The notes under the pieces were generated by a model. That model was not told where the DNA came from, did not search any database, and worked only from the letters and a program-made list of their open reading frames with translations. Positions 1 through 9,202 of a stretch of 64,000 nt of DNA are shown here, one piece after another. The first letter of the stretch is position 1, and each line of letters begins with the position of its first letter. The translations under genes were made by a program, and so were the position numbers. Source of the stretch: Streptomyces sp. A1277 (GTDB lineage: Bacteria > Actinomycetota > Actinomycetes > Streptomycetales > Streptomycetaceae); the NCBI RefSeq assembly GCF_004795015.1, contig NZ_SSBI01000001.1, positions 62,001 through 126,000 on the forward strand. The letters are read 5' to 3'.

Positions 1-177
1 CCGGAACCCCATCGTCATGTGGGCTGCGACCTCCCGTACCCGCCAACCCTCGCACAGGCTCGGAGCGTCCCACTCCTCGGCCGACAAGCCGTTCAGCACG
101 GCCGCCAGCTCCCGGCGTTCGGCTGTGATCGCGGCTTTGATGTCCGCTACTGGTGTTCGGTGCGACGTGTTCCCCAT
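1..177 (-). CDS. DinB/maleylpyruvate-isomerase N-terminal family protein, partial (5' end only)
   Basis: Reading the minus strand from an ATG at 175-177 gives 59 codons running off the left edge. The translation contains LSAEEWDAPSLCEGWRV followed by REVAAHMT. This is the hallmark start of the mycothiol-dependent maleylpyruvate isomerase / TIGR03083 four-helix family, where the late His is a metal ligand in characterised members. Such proteins are small cytosolic putative thiol-dependent enzymes. The gene is divergent from the LysR-type regulator that starts at 249, so the two may share a control region, the usual LysR arrangement. The substrate cannot be told from this fragment. Confidence 0.72.
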   Translation of the reverse strand, partial: MGNTSHRTPVADIKAAITAERRELAAVLNGLSAEEWDAPSLCEGWRVREVAAHMTMGFR

Positions 178-248
178 GGCCTCTAGGCTCTCGGCAATCT
201 CGTCATAAGTCCAAAAGTTTGCATGTCTCGCAACTAGAATGATCAGTT

Positions 249-1196
249 ATGGATATTCGGCAGCTGCGGTACTTCGTCACGGTCGCCGAGGAAGCCAATT
301 TCACCCGCGCGGCTGCCCGTCTGCACCTGGCGCAGCCGGGAGTGAGTGCACAAGTTCGTCAGCTCGAAAAGGAACTCGGGCACCCGCTGCTCGACCGCTC
401 CGGCCGGTCAGTGACCTTGACGGAGGTGGGTGAGGCCGTACTGCCGTACGCGCGTGCCGCGCTCAGTTCCGTCGAAGCGGTACGGCAGATTGCTGACGAG
501 TTCACCGGATTGCTGCGCGGTCACGTCACCCTCGGCCTCGTCTCGGGCGCAGCCGCGGCAACCCAGGAGTTCGACCTGGCCGCCGTGCTGGCCAGCTTCC
601 ACGAGGACCACCCCCAAGTCGAGATCGCCCTGACCGAGGACACCTCGGAGCGGATGCTCACTGCACTGAATCGCGGGGAGCTCGACATAGCCGTGATCGG
701 ACTCGCGGACGAGGAGCCCCCGCCGGGCATCTCCGCCCAGCTCCTGGTCGATGAACCCCTGGTCGCAGGCGTCGCCCCGGACGACCCGGTCCTCACGCCC
801 CCGGAGCGCACGAGCATTCCGTTGGCCGAGCTTCGCGGTCGTCCGCTGATCAGTCTGCCGCGTGGCACAGGACTGCGCGGGGTACTCGACCGTGCGTGCG
901 GGCAGGCGGCGTTCCAGCCCCGCATCGCCTTCGAGGCCGCCGCTCCGCTGTTCCTCGCACAACTCGCCGCCCGCGGTCTCGGCGTGGCGGTGATTCCGGC
1001 CCTCCCCGCCGGTGCGGCGGCGGCCTTCGGGCTGCGGACACTGGAGATCACCGAGCCGCGGCTACGCGGCCGGGTCGCTCTGGCATGGCGGACGGACGGC
1101 CCCTCCAGTCCCGCAGCCACCGTCTTCCTGGACCTGCTACGTACAAACCTCACCGCGCCGGGTGAGGGCACCGGAGCTCGAACTGACGCGCCGTGA
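249..1196 (+). CDS. LysR-family transcriptional regulator
   Basis: 315 residues, the usual LysR length. Residues 1-60 form the winged helix-turn-helix (MDIRQLRYFVTVAEEANFTRA, then QPGVSAQVRQLEKELG). From about residue 90 it matches the periplasmic-binding-like effector domain (ELDIAVIGL, ARGLGVAVIP). Such proteins bind DNA as tetramers and usually control the divergently transcribed neighbour, here the DinB-like gene at the left edge. No strong ribosome binding site is obvious before the ATG, but the family alignment starts exactly there. The effector is unknown. It lies just outside the outermost tRNA-Gly remnant, so it may be the original chromosomal flank of the island or part of a still older insertion. 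Confidence 0.9.
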   Translation: MDIRQLRYFVTVAEEANFTRAAARLHLAQPGVSAQVRQLEKELGHPLLDRSGRSVTLTEVGEAVLPYARAALSSVEAVRQIADEFTGLLRGHVTLGLVSGAAAATQEFDLAAVLASFHEDHPQVEIALTEDTSERMLTALNRGELDIAVIGLADEEPPPGISAQLLVDEPLVAGVAPDDPVLTPPERTSIPLAELRGRPLISLPRGTGLRGVLDRACGQAAFQPRIAFEAAAPLFLAQLAARGLGVAVIPALPAGAAAAFGLRTLEITEPRLRGRVALAWRTDGPSSPAATVFLDLLRTNLTAPGEGTGARTDAP

Positions 1197-1250
1197 AGGC
1201 GGTTACGGCACGCGAATGGCCACGAGCCCCGAGAGGTCTGGACAGCAACA

Positions 1251-1277
1251 AAGGTCCTGGTCTCTGACCAGGACCTT
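1251..1277 (-). terminator. hairpin terminator beside tRNA-Gly remnant A
   Basis: A 12-base perfect inverted repeat (1251-1262 with 1266-1277) with a 3-base loop stands 8 bases outside the tRNA 3' half. The intact tRNA at 27563 has the same layout, so this is the copied tRNA terminator design. Confidence 0.7.
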
Positions 1278-1285
1278 CACCAAAG

Positions 1286-1328
1286 AGCGGGTGACGAGAA
1301 TCGAACTCGCGCTCTGAGCTTGGGAAGC
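1286..1328 (-). mobile_element. att-like remnant A: 3' half of tRNA-Gly(CCC)
   Basis: 43 bases identical to 27563-27605 of the intact tRNA-Gly: acceptor 3' strand, T arm, variable loop and the anticodon-loop half. There is no 5' half, so it cannot make a tRNA. Identity ends in the anticodon stem, the usual crossover zone for tyrosine integrases that insert at tRNA 3' ends. It is the outermost of five such copies. I read it as a displaced original 3' end left by successive insertions. Confidence 0.82.
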
Positions 1329-1575
1329 AGCGGTTCTTGGACAGTCAGAGTCGACCTGACCTGCGGGTTCGGCTTGAGGTGCGAGGTCGGTGTGTGTTCC
1401 CTGTGTACCGTACGTGACCGCTGTTGTCCGCTCTGAAGGGCACAGATGGGGCACATCGGCGGCAGATCATCAACCTGAGTGTTCTGCGCTGGAGCGGGCG
1501 GGTGACGGGAAGCGGGGGCCGCCGTGGTGCAGACGCTGTGGTGGCGCAGACGTCAGGCCCGGAAGGCTTCGGCGA
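1329..1575. repeat. conserved post-att block A
   Basis: This block follows the tRNA half. It recurs at 10573-10820 (longest similarity, about 245 bases) and, for its first ~120 bases, at 11911-12036 and 13361-13489, more weakly at 3792-3940. Recurring parts are a 'ctctgacctgc' segment and a 'gtgaccgctgttgtccgctctgaagggcac' type segment (shown here in parts, with base changes between copies). It may be attP arm DNA or the relic 3' end of an integrase gene; the sequence alone does not decide. Confidence 0.6.
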
Positions 1576-1720
1576 CGAAGCAAGCAAGCGGCGGTGCAGG
1601 GCCGTGAGATTCACGCATGGCCCGGGCGATGTCGGCCGGCTCGTCGAAGGCGCGCTCCGAGACCTCACGGACATGCAGGCTGACCAGTGTGGGCCACAGA
1701 CCGACGGGCGCCTTGGCCGA
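1553..1720 (-). pseudogene. possible gene fragment ending at the cassette border
   Basis: An open minus-strand frame ends with RESHGPAPPLACFVAEAFRA and a stop at 1553. The stop sits at the same place relative to the repeat block as the end of the RelE-like gene in cassette C-D, which ends IVVTEAFWA. The frame stays open further upstream, but composition there no longer looks coding. I cannot assign a family. It may be only the C-terminal coding end of a lost cassette gene. Confidence 0.3.
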
Positions 1721-2381
1721 GGTGCTTGACCTGCTGCCGCTCCTCCGTGCAGCACGCAGCGGCACGGCTGCTGCGCGGGAGATGCAGGACCAGGTGTCGT
1801 GGAGCTCCTCGGACGGGCGTGAAGGGGGCGCCGTCGGCGGCACAGCGACTACGGATGGGGGGCGAACAAGGGGCGGGTGCCGTCGATGCGGGGAGGCCGG
1901 GGGCGATGGTATCGACGTAGGTCACCGGGTTCGGTTCGGATCAGGGCGGGGGAGAGGCCCGGCTCGAGGGCGTGGGGCAGCGGCGGTTGCTGAGGAGTCG
2001 CCGACCAGGCGCAGGCGAGTTCTGGACAGGCACGGCCGCGGTGTGCGCAGAGGCAGCTGAGGTGGGAGGGGTGTGAAGGAACAGTAGTCGGCATGGCTGC
2101 GGCTGCAGCTGCTGGTTTCGCGCTGCGCATCACACGAGCCTCTGTGCCCGGCGGCAGGTGAGGCGGGCACCGAAACGGCTGACCGACAGCGTTCCGCCGG
2201 GCTGTACTTCTGGGACAGTGGGCATCGGATTTCGAACCCGCCACGCCGTCGGGCGCAAGCCCTGGCGTTCTGCGGAGCCGCAGGAGGACTGAGCCCGAGC
2301 GTCTGCGGCACGCGGAGGGCAATCGCACTCAAGTACCGGATCGCACAGGCAGTACCGACCTCATCAACAGGAGGCACGCCC
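1721..2381. other. long stretch without a supported gene
   Basis: About 660 bases before the secreted protein gene. Open frames exist on both strands, but none has a convincing start, domain or codon pattern. The DNA looks like decayed sequence. The promoter of the gene at 2382 must lie near its right end; I could not pick a reliable -10/-35 pair. Confidence 0.5.
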
Positions 2382-3491
2382 ATGCACGTCCGCACCTCAC
2401 ATCTGTCGAGCAGACCCGTCCGGGCCGCGATGCTCGTTCTGGGCATGGTGGCCGCTCTTCTGGCCGCAGCCCTTCCCGTAGCCGGCCCGGCACACGCCGC
2501 CGTTCCCGACCGCTGGGGCTTCGCGTACCTGGACAACGCGACGCCGCCTCCGGGCTACGCGCCCGATCCCTCTCGACAGTGGGGAAGCTGGTCCTCACCT
2601 TCCGCCAACCCCGTGAAGGTTGACCAGATCGGTCTCGGTTCGTACGTGGTGCACTTCCCGCTGATCGGCGGCCCGGGTGGCATCGCCCACGCCACCGCGG
2701 TGAACAGCGTCGCCCACTGGTGTCAGATCGCTGACTGGAAGACTGTGGGATCTGGTCAGGACGTGTACGTGAACTGCTACCTCCCCAGCGGTGCACCGGA
2801 CAACTCCACCTTCACGGTTCTCTACACGAGCAGCAGCGGCTTGCCCGCCACGCCCTCCGGCTCGTACGGCTACCTGAATTCGGACAGCAGCGGCACCGTA
2901 CTCACCCAGTACAACTCCGCGGGCTCCACCAACGCGGTGAGCAAGGGCTCGGCGGGCATCTGGAAGGCGTGGCTTCCGTCTCTCGGGTTGTCCGGCTACG
3001 CGGGCGATCTCCAAGTCACCGCTGTCGATCCACGGCAGGGAGCGCGGTGCAAGGTGTCGGACTGGACGCCGGGGACGGCGGGTCAGACCGTGATCGTTGC
3101 CTGCTACGACGCGTCCAACAAACCGTACGACACCGAGTGGACTCTGAGTTACTCCTATCTGCGAGCGCTACACGGGCCGGCCTTTCCGCCGAAGTCCTTC
3201 GGGTATCTCTGGTACAACGGGTCGCTGCCCGCCCTGACCAACTACAACTCCAGCGGAGCCACCAACAGCCTCGGTGGCTCGGGAGCGCCCTTCACCGTCA
3301 CCATGCCGTCAGTGGCCGTCCCGTCGGACACCGCGCACGTCACCGCTTACGGACGCAGCGCCGACTATTGCGGCCTGTACAAGCCCTGGGACAGGACCAG
3401 CGGTTCCGTCCGGCTCTACGTAGCGTGCTTCGACCCCGGCGGAGCGCCGGTGAAGACGCCCTTCTTCGCCGCCTACACTTCGGCGCTCTGA
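2382..3491 (+). CDS. secreted protein with three repeated ~105-residue units
   Basis: 369 residues. Residues 1-39 are a Sec signal peptide: basic start, hydrophobic core MLVLGMVAALLAAALPVAG, then AHA before AVPD as a likely signal peptidase I site. The mature part is three related units beginning near WGFAYLD, GSYGYLN and KSFGYLW. Each unit ends with a Cys, a short loop, VYVNC / VIVAC / LYVAC and then a Tyr-containing strand. Each unit holds two Cys, probably one disulfide each. Ribosome binding site 'aggag' precedes the ATG. I recognise no enzyme motif, so a binding or structural extracellular role is only a guess. It is the sole convincing gene between tRNA remnants A and B, and it ends about 220 bases before the hairpin of remnant B. 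Confidence 0.85.
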   Translation: MHVRTSHLSSRPVRAAMLVLGMVAALLAAALPVAGPAHAAVPDRWGFAYLDNATPPPGYAPDPSRQWGSWSSPSANPVKVDQIGLGSYVVHFPLIGGPGGIAHATAVNSVAHWCQIADWKTVGSGQDVYVNCYLPSGAPDNSTFTVLYTSSSGLPATPSGSYGYLNSDSSGTVLTQYNSAGSTNAVSKGSAGIWKAWLPSLGLSGYAGDLQVTAVDPRQGARCKVSDWTPGTAGQTVIVACYDASNKPYDTEWTLSYSYLRALHGPAFPPKSFGYLWYNGSLPALTNYNSSGATNSLGGSGAPFTVTMPSVAVPSDTAHVTAYGRSADYCGLYKPWDRTSGSVRLYVACFDPGGAPVKTPFFAAYTSAL

Positions 3492-3711
3492 CCTGAGGAC
3501 AACCACCACCGGGGCACGGCCCCTGGAAGCGCGCGCGTCGGGCACTCCAGCAGCGCCGAACGAGTGGCACCCGGACCACGAGCGGCAGCGGGAAGTTGCC
3601 GGTTGGCTGGACCGCATGGTGCGGCCTACCGCGAAAGAGCAGTGCGACCAGCAGCGGAAGGGCCCACGGCGCAGAGGTGGTACGCGGTTTCTGAACGAGT
3701 CTGGACGATGA
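3492..3711. other. intergenic, no gene seen
   Basis: Spacer between the secreted protein and remnant B. No gene is supported. The short open frames have no start context or domain. Confidence 0.5.
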
Positions 3712-3742
3712 CAGAGGCCCAGGTCGCTGACCTGGGCCTCTG
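3712..3742 (-). terminator. hairpin terminator beside tRNA-Gly remnant B
   Basis: A 14-base perfect inverted repeat (3712-3725 with 3729-3742) and a 3-base loop, 6 bases outside the tRNA half. It has the same design as at the intact tRNA, but with a different stem sequence. Confidence 0.7.
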
Positions 3743-3748
3743 TGATGG

Positions 3749-3791
3749 AGCGGGTGACGAGAATTGAACTCGCGCTCTGAGCTTGGGAAGC
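3749..3791 (-). mobile_element. att-like remnant B: 3' half of tRNA-Gly(CCC)
   Basis: 43 bases match the 3' half of the tRNA at 27563-27605 with one difference in the T arm (gaattgaact for gaatcgaact). No 5' half is present. It separates the secreted-protein cassette from the Rhs operon. The related post-att block (3792-3940) is the most diverged of the five, which suggests age or a different donor element. Confidence 0.8.
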
Positions 3792-3950
3792 AGCGGTTTC
3801 TGTGATTGCCATGTACGCCCTGACCTGCTGATACGGCATCATTTGACCGGCACCTCTTGATGGAGTCTTCAGGAGCCTATGTCTACCGCTATTATCCGTC
3901 CGGCTGGGCACGGATGGGACGCTATTGGAGGAGGCTAAGTCCAAGGGCTC

Positions 3951-4457
3951 TCAGGCCCAAGCCGAACAGTCCTCCAGCGTGATCTCCGCGACGGCTGCGT
4001 CCGTAACGGCCTCAACATCCGGAATGTAGGGGCGAACATCGGGAAGCGGGGTGCAGAAGGTGACGTTCGAGGTGAGAAGGGCCTCTTCAGTATCAGCGAA
4101 GGAGAGGGATACGTACGCCTTCACCTGAGTGTCACCGAAATGCTCATGTGCCTTCCGGAGGCAGGCGCACACATATGCCAAGCACCGCCGGATGAGGAGG
4201 GGTGTGCGTTCGTGTGGTGCGGCAGGGAGGTCGTAGTCGGTCATTCCTCTCCCGTTAATCGTTGTTTCCTCAGCGAGCCGGTCGGCATAGGTATTGGACG
4301 TCTCCGGACGGAGGTCGGTCAGCACCCTCCCCCCAGAGGGAGTGACGGACCAACCGCGTTCAGCGACCTCGCGGAACATCGGAGGAATTTCCTCATCCGT
4401 CAGGTCGGAGACCTCTGTCGTCCGTAGGATTTCCCGCATCCGAGGATTGCTTCGCAT
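3951..4457 (-). CDS. putative immunity protein for the Rhs toxin
   Basis: 168 residues. It starts 2 bases after the stop of the Rhs gene (4460), with 'gggatag' just before the ATG, so it is translated from the same message. The protein is acidic, has no signal peptide and no family I recognise. Position directly after the variable tail of a polymorphic toxin, small size and acidity are what is known for immunity genes; that role is inferred from position. Base composition looks clearly less GC-rich than the surrounding core genes, as is common for toxin-tail/immunity pairs. It ends near remnant B and is the last gene of its cassette. Confidence 0.65.
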   Translation of the reverse strand: MRSNPRMREILRTTEVSDLTDEEIPPMFREVAERGWSVTPSGGRVLTDLRPETSNTYADRLAEETTINGRGMTDYDLPAAPHERTPLLIRRCLAYVCACLRKAHEHFGDTQVKAYVSLSFADTEEALLTSNVTFCTPLPDVRPYIPDVEAVTDAAVAEITLEDCSAWA

Positions 4458-4459
4458 AC

Positions 4460-7400
4460 CTATCCCTCGCCGAGTGCGGCGAGCCCCTTTCTAATCCCTG
4501 CGATGAAGCCCGGACTGCTTCCGACAGCCTTCTCGATGCTGCGTGGAAGCCCTTCGAACTTTCCTGTTTCGAAGTCGTACTGGTACTTCGCGCCCTTGTT
4601 GCTCTGATCCTGGAAGTGGAGCTGCCCCGCTCGCCCGCCAGGGTCTGGGTTCTCCACGTCGATCCGGTACGGCCCATGGTTCCACAAGGTCTTGCTGGTG
4701 ATTTGTGTGCCGTTGGCCCCGATCATCCCCTTGGCATCGGGGTCCTTGACACCGTAGAGCTCGCGATTCGCCTCGATTCGGCTCTCGACGACGTCAGGGT
4801 GGTAAGGGTCCTTCTTGAAGCCCGGGGAGGAGGTGTAGCCCTCGCGAAGCGGTTCGTAGGGGGCGAGACCGAGAGGGTCGCACCACTGGTGAGGGTTGGG
4901 GACGTAGGCGACCGCGTTCGGTGAGGGCTGGAGCCCGAGTGGGTCCGGTGTGAGGTATCGGGCGGTTTCCGGGTCGTAGTGGCGATGGACGTTGTAGTGC
5001 AGACCCGTTTCTGGATCGTGGTACTGGCCGGGGAAGCGCAGTGGAGTGTGAGTTGTGCTGTTCCTGGCCCAGGCGGTTGCTCCCCACAGGGATGTCCTCG
5101 TGCGCCAGGCGAGTTCGCCGGACTCGTCGACAAGTTCGGTCGGAGAACCTACGAGATCAGTGACTATGGCGAAGTATCGCTGGTCGATGATCGACTGTGC
5201 GGTGTCTCCGGCCAGGATGCGCTCGCTCTGGGCCAGCGGCCGCACCCCGTGGTGGTCCCATGTGAGCGCGACTGTGTTGGGAAGGTCCGCCGAGGTGGTG
5301 GTCTGTTCACAGAGAGTTGAGCCATCCCAGGTGAACCTGGTCTCCTCGAGCACGGTTCGCCTGTCAGCGCCCAGCCGTTGCTTGCGGGTGCGTCGCCCCA
5401 ACGCGTCGTATGCGTAACGCCAGAGGGTGCCGTCCGGAGTGATCACCTCTGTGAGGCGGTCCTCGGTGTCCCAGGTATACCGCCAGGTGTCGGGTTTGCG
5501 GGACAGCCTGGTCCTTTGCCGCAGGGTGATGCGGCCGAGCGTGTCGTGCTCGTATCGGGTGTTTCCCGCGCGTGCGATGGTGGTGCCCTCGTAGACGCGA
5601 GGGCCGATGGCTGCCCCATCGGGGGAAGCTGGCCAGGAAGCTGCCGTCTGGTTGCCGGCCGAGTCGTACGCGTACGCCTCTTTCCAGTCCGCCGCTGTGA
5701 CGGCGGTCACCTGGCCTGCGGCGTCCAGCTCGAACGCTCGCGCGCCACGTGTGGTGTCTTCGAGGCATAGGAGATGCCCGTCAGGTCGATAGTTGTAAGT
5801 ACGGTTGATGAGAGTGCGAGCAGCGTTGCTGAAGTGCTCAGCACACAGGCGCCCCGCTTCGTCGAAGCTCGGTGTGAGTGTCAGCATCTCACCGTAGGCA
5901 CGCTTCTGTTCCCGGCCGTTCGCGTCGTAGTCGAAGGCGATCCGCTGACTGCCCGTGGTGAGATGGATGAGGCGGTTTGCATCGTCATATCCGTAGGACG
6001 TCACCTGCCCCGTGGGAGTGATGCGGCGGCTACGACGCCCCAGGGCGTCGTAGGCGTACGCCATGATCCGGCCGTCGACCATCTCGGTCTTGACTCGGCC
6101 CGCTCGGTCGTACTGGTAGATCAGCTCGCTGTCCGGAGCGGTCGCCCGGGTGAGGCGCCCGGCCCTATCGTAGGCGTACGTCGTGATCTCTCCCGCAACA
6201 TTCTTGCGAATCACGTGGCCCAGCTGATCGTGCTCGTAGTCGACTCTGCCACCCAGCAGGTTCGTCCGGCTGCACACCTGCCCGGCAGGGTCGACGTCGT
6301 ACGAAACGATACGACCGTCGAAATCCTTCTCAGCTATGAGCCGGCCAGCCGGATCGTAGGCGTATGACCAGGTCAGCCCCTGTGGATTGACGACCTCAGT
6401 CAGCTGCAGGTCGGTGTTGTGGACGAACTCGTGGCGGGCGCCGTCCGGACCTGTACGGGCGGAAAGCAAGTCGAAGTGGGTGTACTCGAAATAGCTTGTA
6501 CCGCCGATGGGGTCAGTGTGGGTGAGGCGGTTGCCTTCGCCGTCATAGCTCCAGCTCTCCACCACACCGCCGGGGCCCGTCCGGCGTGCCAGTTCACCGT
6601 CGGCCGTCCACTCGAACTTCGTGACGGCTCCCAGCGGCTCTTCTATCCGTACGGGCCGGCCGAATGCATCCAACTGGAAGCATGTGGGGGCCCCGAGCGG
6701 ATCGGTTATACGGAGGGGTGAGCCCGCAGCATCACACTCGACTTCGGTTATGGCTCCCAGCGCGTTCGTGACGGAGACGTAACGGCCGTGGTCATCGTAC
6801 GAGTAGCGCATGGTGTGACCGGATGGGCCAGTGAGTGCGACGCGGTTGCCGCGTTCGTCGAACTCCTGTTGCCAGCGCGTGCCGTCCGCGAGGGTGTAAG
6901 TGGACCGATGACCTGCCGCATCTCGCTCGCTGCGGAGTTTGCTGCCGTCGGGGCGGACCACGGTGGTGAGTCGTCCGCTGTGGTCATGGACGAAGGCGGT
7001 GGTGCGGCCGAGCGGGTCGGTGCAGGAGGTGAGGTTGCCGTGTTTGTCGTACGTGAAGCGTGTGGTGTGCCCGAGCGGGTCTGTGGAGGACACGATGCGG
7101 CAACGGCCGTCGATTCGGTAGCGGGTGGCGTGCCCTTGAGCGTTGGCTAGCGTGGTGAAGCGGTGGCCGGTGGCCGGCTCAGGTTCGCTGTAGTCGATGG
7201 CAACCTGGAGATGTCCGTGCTCGCCGCCCTCGGTGATAACGCGGTCGCGGTCATCGTAGGTGTAGTCGTAGCGGCGGTTGTTGGAGTCGATCCAGACGGT
7301 GAGCCGTCTGCGATCGTCGTACTCGAAGGTGAGGGTGGCGCCAGAGGGCTTGGTGATGGTCGTGAGGTTGCCGTCCGTGTAGCCGTACGACCTAACCGGG

Positions 7401-9199
7401 AACGCTGCCCCGGCCTTGTCCAGCAGGGACATTCCGGTAACTCGCGCCCCGACCGTGGTCAGAGCGAGGTGGTAGCCGGCAGAGTGGATCACTGCGAGGG
7501 GTATGCCGTCGTCGGTGCGGTCGAAGGTGATGGTGTTGTTGTTGCGGTCGCTGATCTCGCCGAGCCAGGCGGCGCCGTCTTCGCCTGGGTCCGTTCCGGG
7601 TGGGGCGTCGAAGTGGCGGGTGATGCCGGTGTCGGGGTCGGTGAGCCGGTAGTCGCCGGATGCGTCGCGTTCCAGGATGCTGCGTGAGGTGCCGGTTTCT
7701 GGCCGGGTGGCCAGTCCGGGTGCGGGGTGGGGGTAGGTGATCAGGCGGCCGTCGTCGGTGACGTGGATGACGCCGTTGGCGTCGATCTCCAGGTGCTCGT
7801 CGACGGTGGAGGACCAGGAGGGGCCGAAGAAGCGGCCCGCGGTGTAGCCGGATTCGACGCGGCGGGTGAAGGCGAGCGGCAGGACGCCGGGCAGGACGAT
7901 GTCGGTCTGGGGCAGGAACATGCGGCCGGAGGCGAGGTCGACCGGGTCGGTGCCCTTGGTGGTGCGTTCCAGGTCGGTACGGTTGTGGGTGCCTTCGGGG
8001 GCGTCGTCGATCAGGCGGCGGGCCTTGTTCGCGTCCTGTGCGAGGTCGGCGAGTTCCTTCGCGGTGCGGGCTCCCTTGACCGCGGCTCCGCCGCCGCCGG
8101 TGGCGGCGGTGAGGACCAGGTCGGGGACGAGGCGGCCGAGCCCTTCGGCCGGATCCTTCATGAACTCGGTGACCATCTGCTTGCCCGCGCCCCAGGGGTC
8201 GTTGGCGACCTGGACGAGACCGGCGGCAGTGTTGTTCAGCGCGAGACCGTACTCGGCGGGGTGCGTGACGTTGTACGGGTCCATCGGGTTGACGGTGCGC
8301 ACGAAGTTGAGGAGCCCGGCCGTGCCCTTGGCGACCCCGCCGACGAAGTGCGTGTTCATGATCTGCGTCTCGGCGAGCCCGTCGGCGACCTGATCGGCGT
8401 ACTTCGGCTTCTTCGGCGCGGCGTCCCGGGCAGCGGCCACCGCGGCACGGGCGGTCTCCGCCGCGGTGTTGCGCTGCGTACGCGCCTCCGCGAGGAGCTG
8501 CTGGGCCTCCTCCATGCGCGCCTTGCCCGGGTCGGTGAACGCCCCGGGCCTGGGGGGAAGCGTGGACGGGTCGCGTTTGTCGGCGGGCAGGGCGTTGTAC
8601 GTGTCGACGGCCTTGTTGAAGGTGTCGCACTTTTCCTTGTGGGCGTCCATCGCCTCTTCGGAGGCTTTGGTGCCCGCCTTCCACTTGTCGATCGCCAACT
8701 GGGCCTGCCCTTGGGCCCATTCGACTGTGCCGGCGAACGACTCCAGCGCGCCCGCGGCCTTCTCGAAGGCGTCGGCTGCCTGGAACCACTGGGGCGGCTC
8801 CACGGACACCGATTCCCGGAACGCGTCCGCCGTCTTCCCCTTGAGCTCGGAGGCATCCAGCCCCTTGAGCCCACCACCGACCTTGTCGAGCGAGCTCTGC
8901 AGGTTCTTCAGGTGCGTGGCGGTCGAGCGGATCTCGGACGGGCTGCCATAGACCAGCTTCTTCTTGTCCTCGGTCTGCCCGAGGTCCATCTCCTCGACCT
9001 CGGCGCCCATCCGGTTCGCCACCGAACGCGACTGTTCACGCACCCAGTCCGCGCCGGAGTCCCAGCCCACGTCCTCCAGCCGGTCGGCCGTCCAGTCCCC
9101 GGCGTCCTCGACCCGGTCACCGACCCACTTGGTGCCGTCCTCCACGGCGTCCTCGATGACGTCCGGTGTGAGGTCGCTGACAAGATCTCCGAGCCCCAT
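4460..9199 (-). CDS. Rhs/YD-repeat polymorphic toxin, WXG/ESX-linked
   Basis: 1579 residues. The first ~400 residues are helical and resemble ESX-type secretion targeting regions. A DUF6531-like segment follows (DPVDLASGRMFLPQTDIVLP, around residue 415-440). Then come about 25 YD repeats, many with the form YAYDxxGRL/GRR, and the Rhs core-associated motif (RFPGQYHDPETGLHYN, YLTPDPLGL). The C-terminal ~130 residues after DPLGLAPYEP are the variable tail. It includes YRIDVENPDPGGRAGQLHFQ, which from memory resembles the polymorphic toxin type 24 family (predicted RNase); this needs an HMM search. The Rhs barrel encloses and autocleaves the toxin in known members. The upstream neighbours (SseB-like, WXG-like) are separated by 3 bases or overlap, and the immunity candidate follows by 2 bases. 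Together this gives a four-gene operon likely exported by a type VII/ESX route. Confidence 0.9.
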   Translation of the reverse strand: MGLGDLVSDLTPDVIEDAVEDGTKWVGDRVEDAGDWTADRLEDVGWDSGADWVREQSRSVANRMGAEVEEMDLGQTEDKKKLVYGSPSEIRSTATHLKNLQSSLDKVGGGLKGLDASELKGKTADAFRESVSVEPPQWFQAADAFEKAAGALESFAGTVEWAQGQAQLAIDKWKAGTKASEEAMDAHKEKCDTFNKAVDTYNALPADKRDPSTLPPRPGAFTDPGKARMEEAQQLLAEARTQRNTAAETARAAVAAARDAAPKKPKYADQVADGLAETQIMNTHFVGGVAKGTAGLLNFVRTVNPMDPYNVTHPAEYGLALNNTAAGLVQVANDPWGAGKQMVTEFMKDPAEGLGRLVPDLVLTAATGGGGAAVKGARTAKELADLAQDANKARRLIDDAPEGTHNRTDLERTTKGTDPVDLASGRMFLPQTDIVLPGVLPLAFTRRVESGYTAGRFFGPSWSSTVDEHLEIDANGVIHVTDDGRLITYPHPAPGLATRPETGTSRSILERDASGDYRLTDPDTGITRHFDAPPGTDPGEDGAAWLGEISDRNNNTITFDRTDDGIPLAVIHSAGYHLALTTVGARVTGMSLLDKAGAAFPVRSYGYTDGNLTTITKPSGATLTFEYDDRRRLTVWIDSNNRRYDYTYDDRDRVITEGGEHGHLQVAIDYSEPEPATGHRFTTLANAQGHATRYRIDGRCRIVSSTDPLGHTTRFTYDKHGNLTSCTDPLGRTTAFVHDHSGRLTTVVRPDGSKLRSERDAAGHRSTYTLADGTRWQQEFDERGNRVALTGPSGHTMRYSYDDHGRYVSVTNALGAITEVECDAAGSPLRITDPLGAPTCFQLDAFGRPVRIEEPLGAVTKFEWTADGELARRTGPGGVVESWSYDGEGNRLTHTDPIGGTSYFEYTHFDLLSARTGPDGARHEFVHNTDLQLTEVVNPQGLTWSYAYDPAGRLIAEKDFDGRIVSYDVDPAGQVCSRTNLLGGRVDYEHDQLGHVIRKNVAGEITTYAYDRAGRLTRATAPDSELIYQYDRAGRVKTEMVDGRIMAYAYDALGRRSRRITPTGQVTSYGYDDANRLIHLTTGSQRIAFDYDANGREQKRAYGEMLTLTPSFDEAGRLCAEHFSNAARTLINRTYNYRPDGHLLCLEDTTRGARAFELDAAGQVTAVTAADWKEAYAYDSAGNQTAASWPASPDGAAIGPRVYEGTTIARAGNTRYEHDTLGRITLRQRTRLSRKPDTWRYTWDTEDRLTEVITPDGTLWRYAYDALGRRTRKQRLGADRRTVLEETRFTWDGSTLCEQTTTSADLPNTVALTWDHHGVRPLAQSERILAGDTAQSIIDQRYFAIVTDLVGSPTELVDESGELAWRTRTSLWGATAWARNSTTHTPLRFPGQYHDPETGLHYNVHRHYDPETARYLTPDPLGLQPSPNAVAYVPNPHQWCDPLGLAPYEPLREGYTSSPGFKKDPYHPDVVESRIEANRELYGVKDPDAKGMIGANGTQITSKTLWNHGPYRIDVENPDPGGRAGQLHFQDQSNKGAKYQYDFETGKFEGLPRSIEKAVGSSPGFIAGIRKGLAALGEG

Positions 9200-9202
9200 G
9201 GA

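Noticed and set aside
2215..2285. Possible sixth tRNA 3' fragment (ggatttcgaacccgcc)
   Set aside because: It has an extra base in the T loop, no acceptor strand that pairs, and no terminator hairpin at the expected place.
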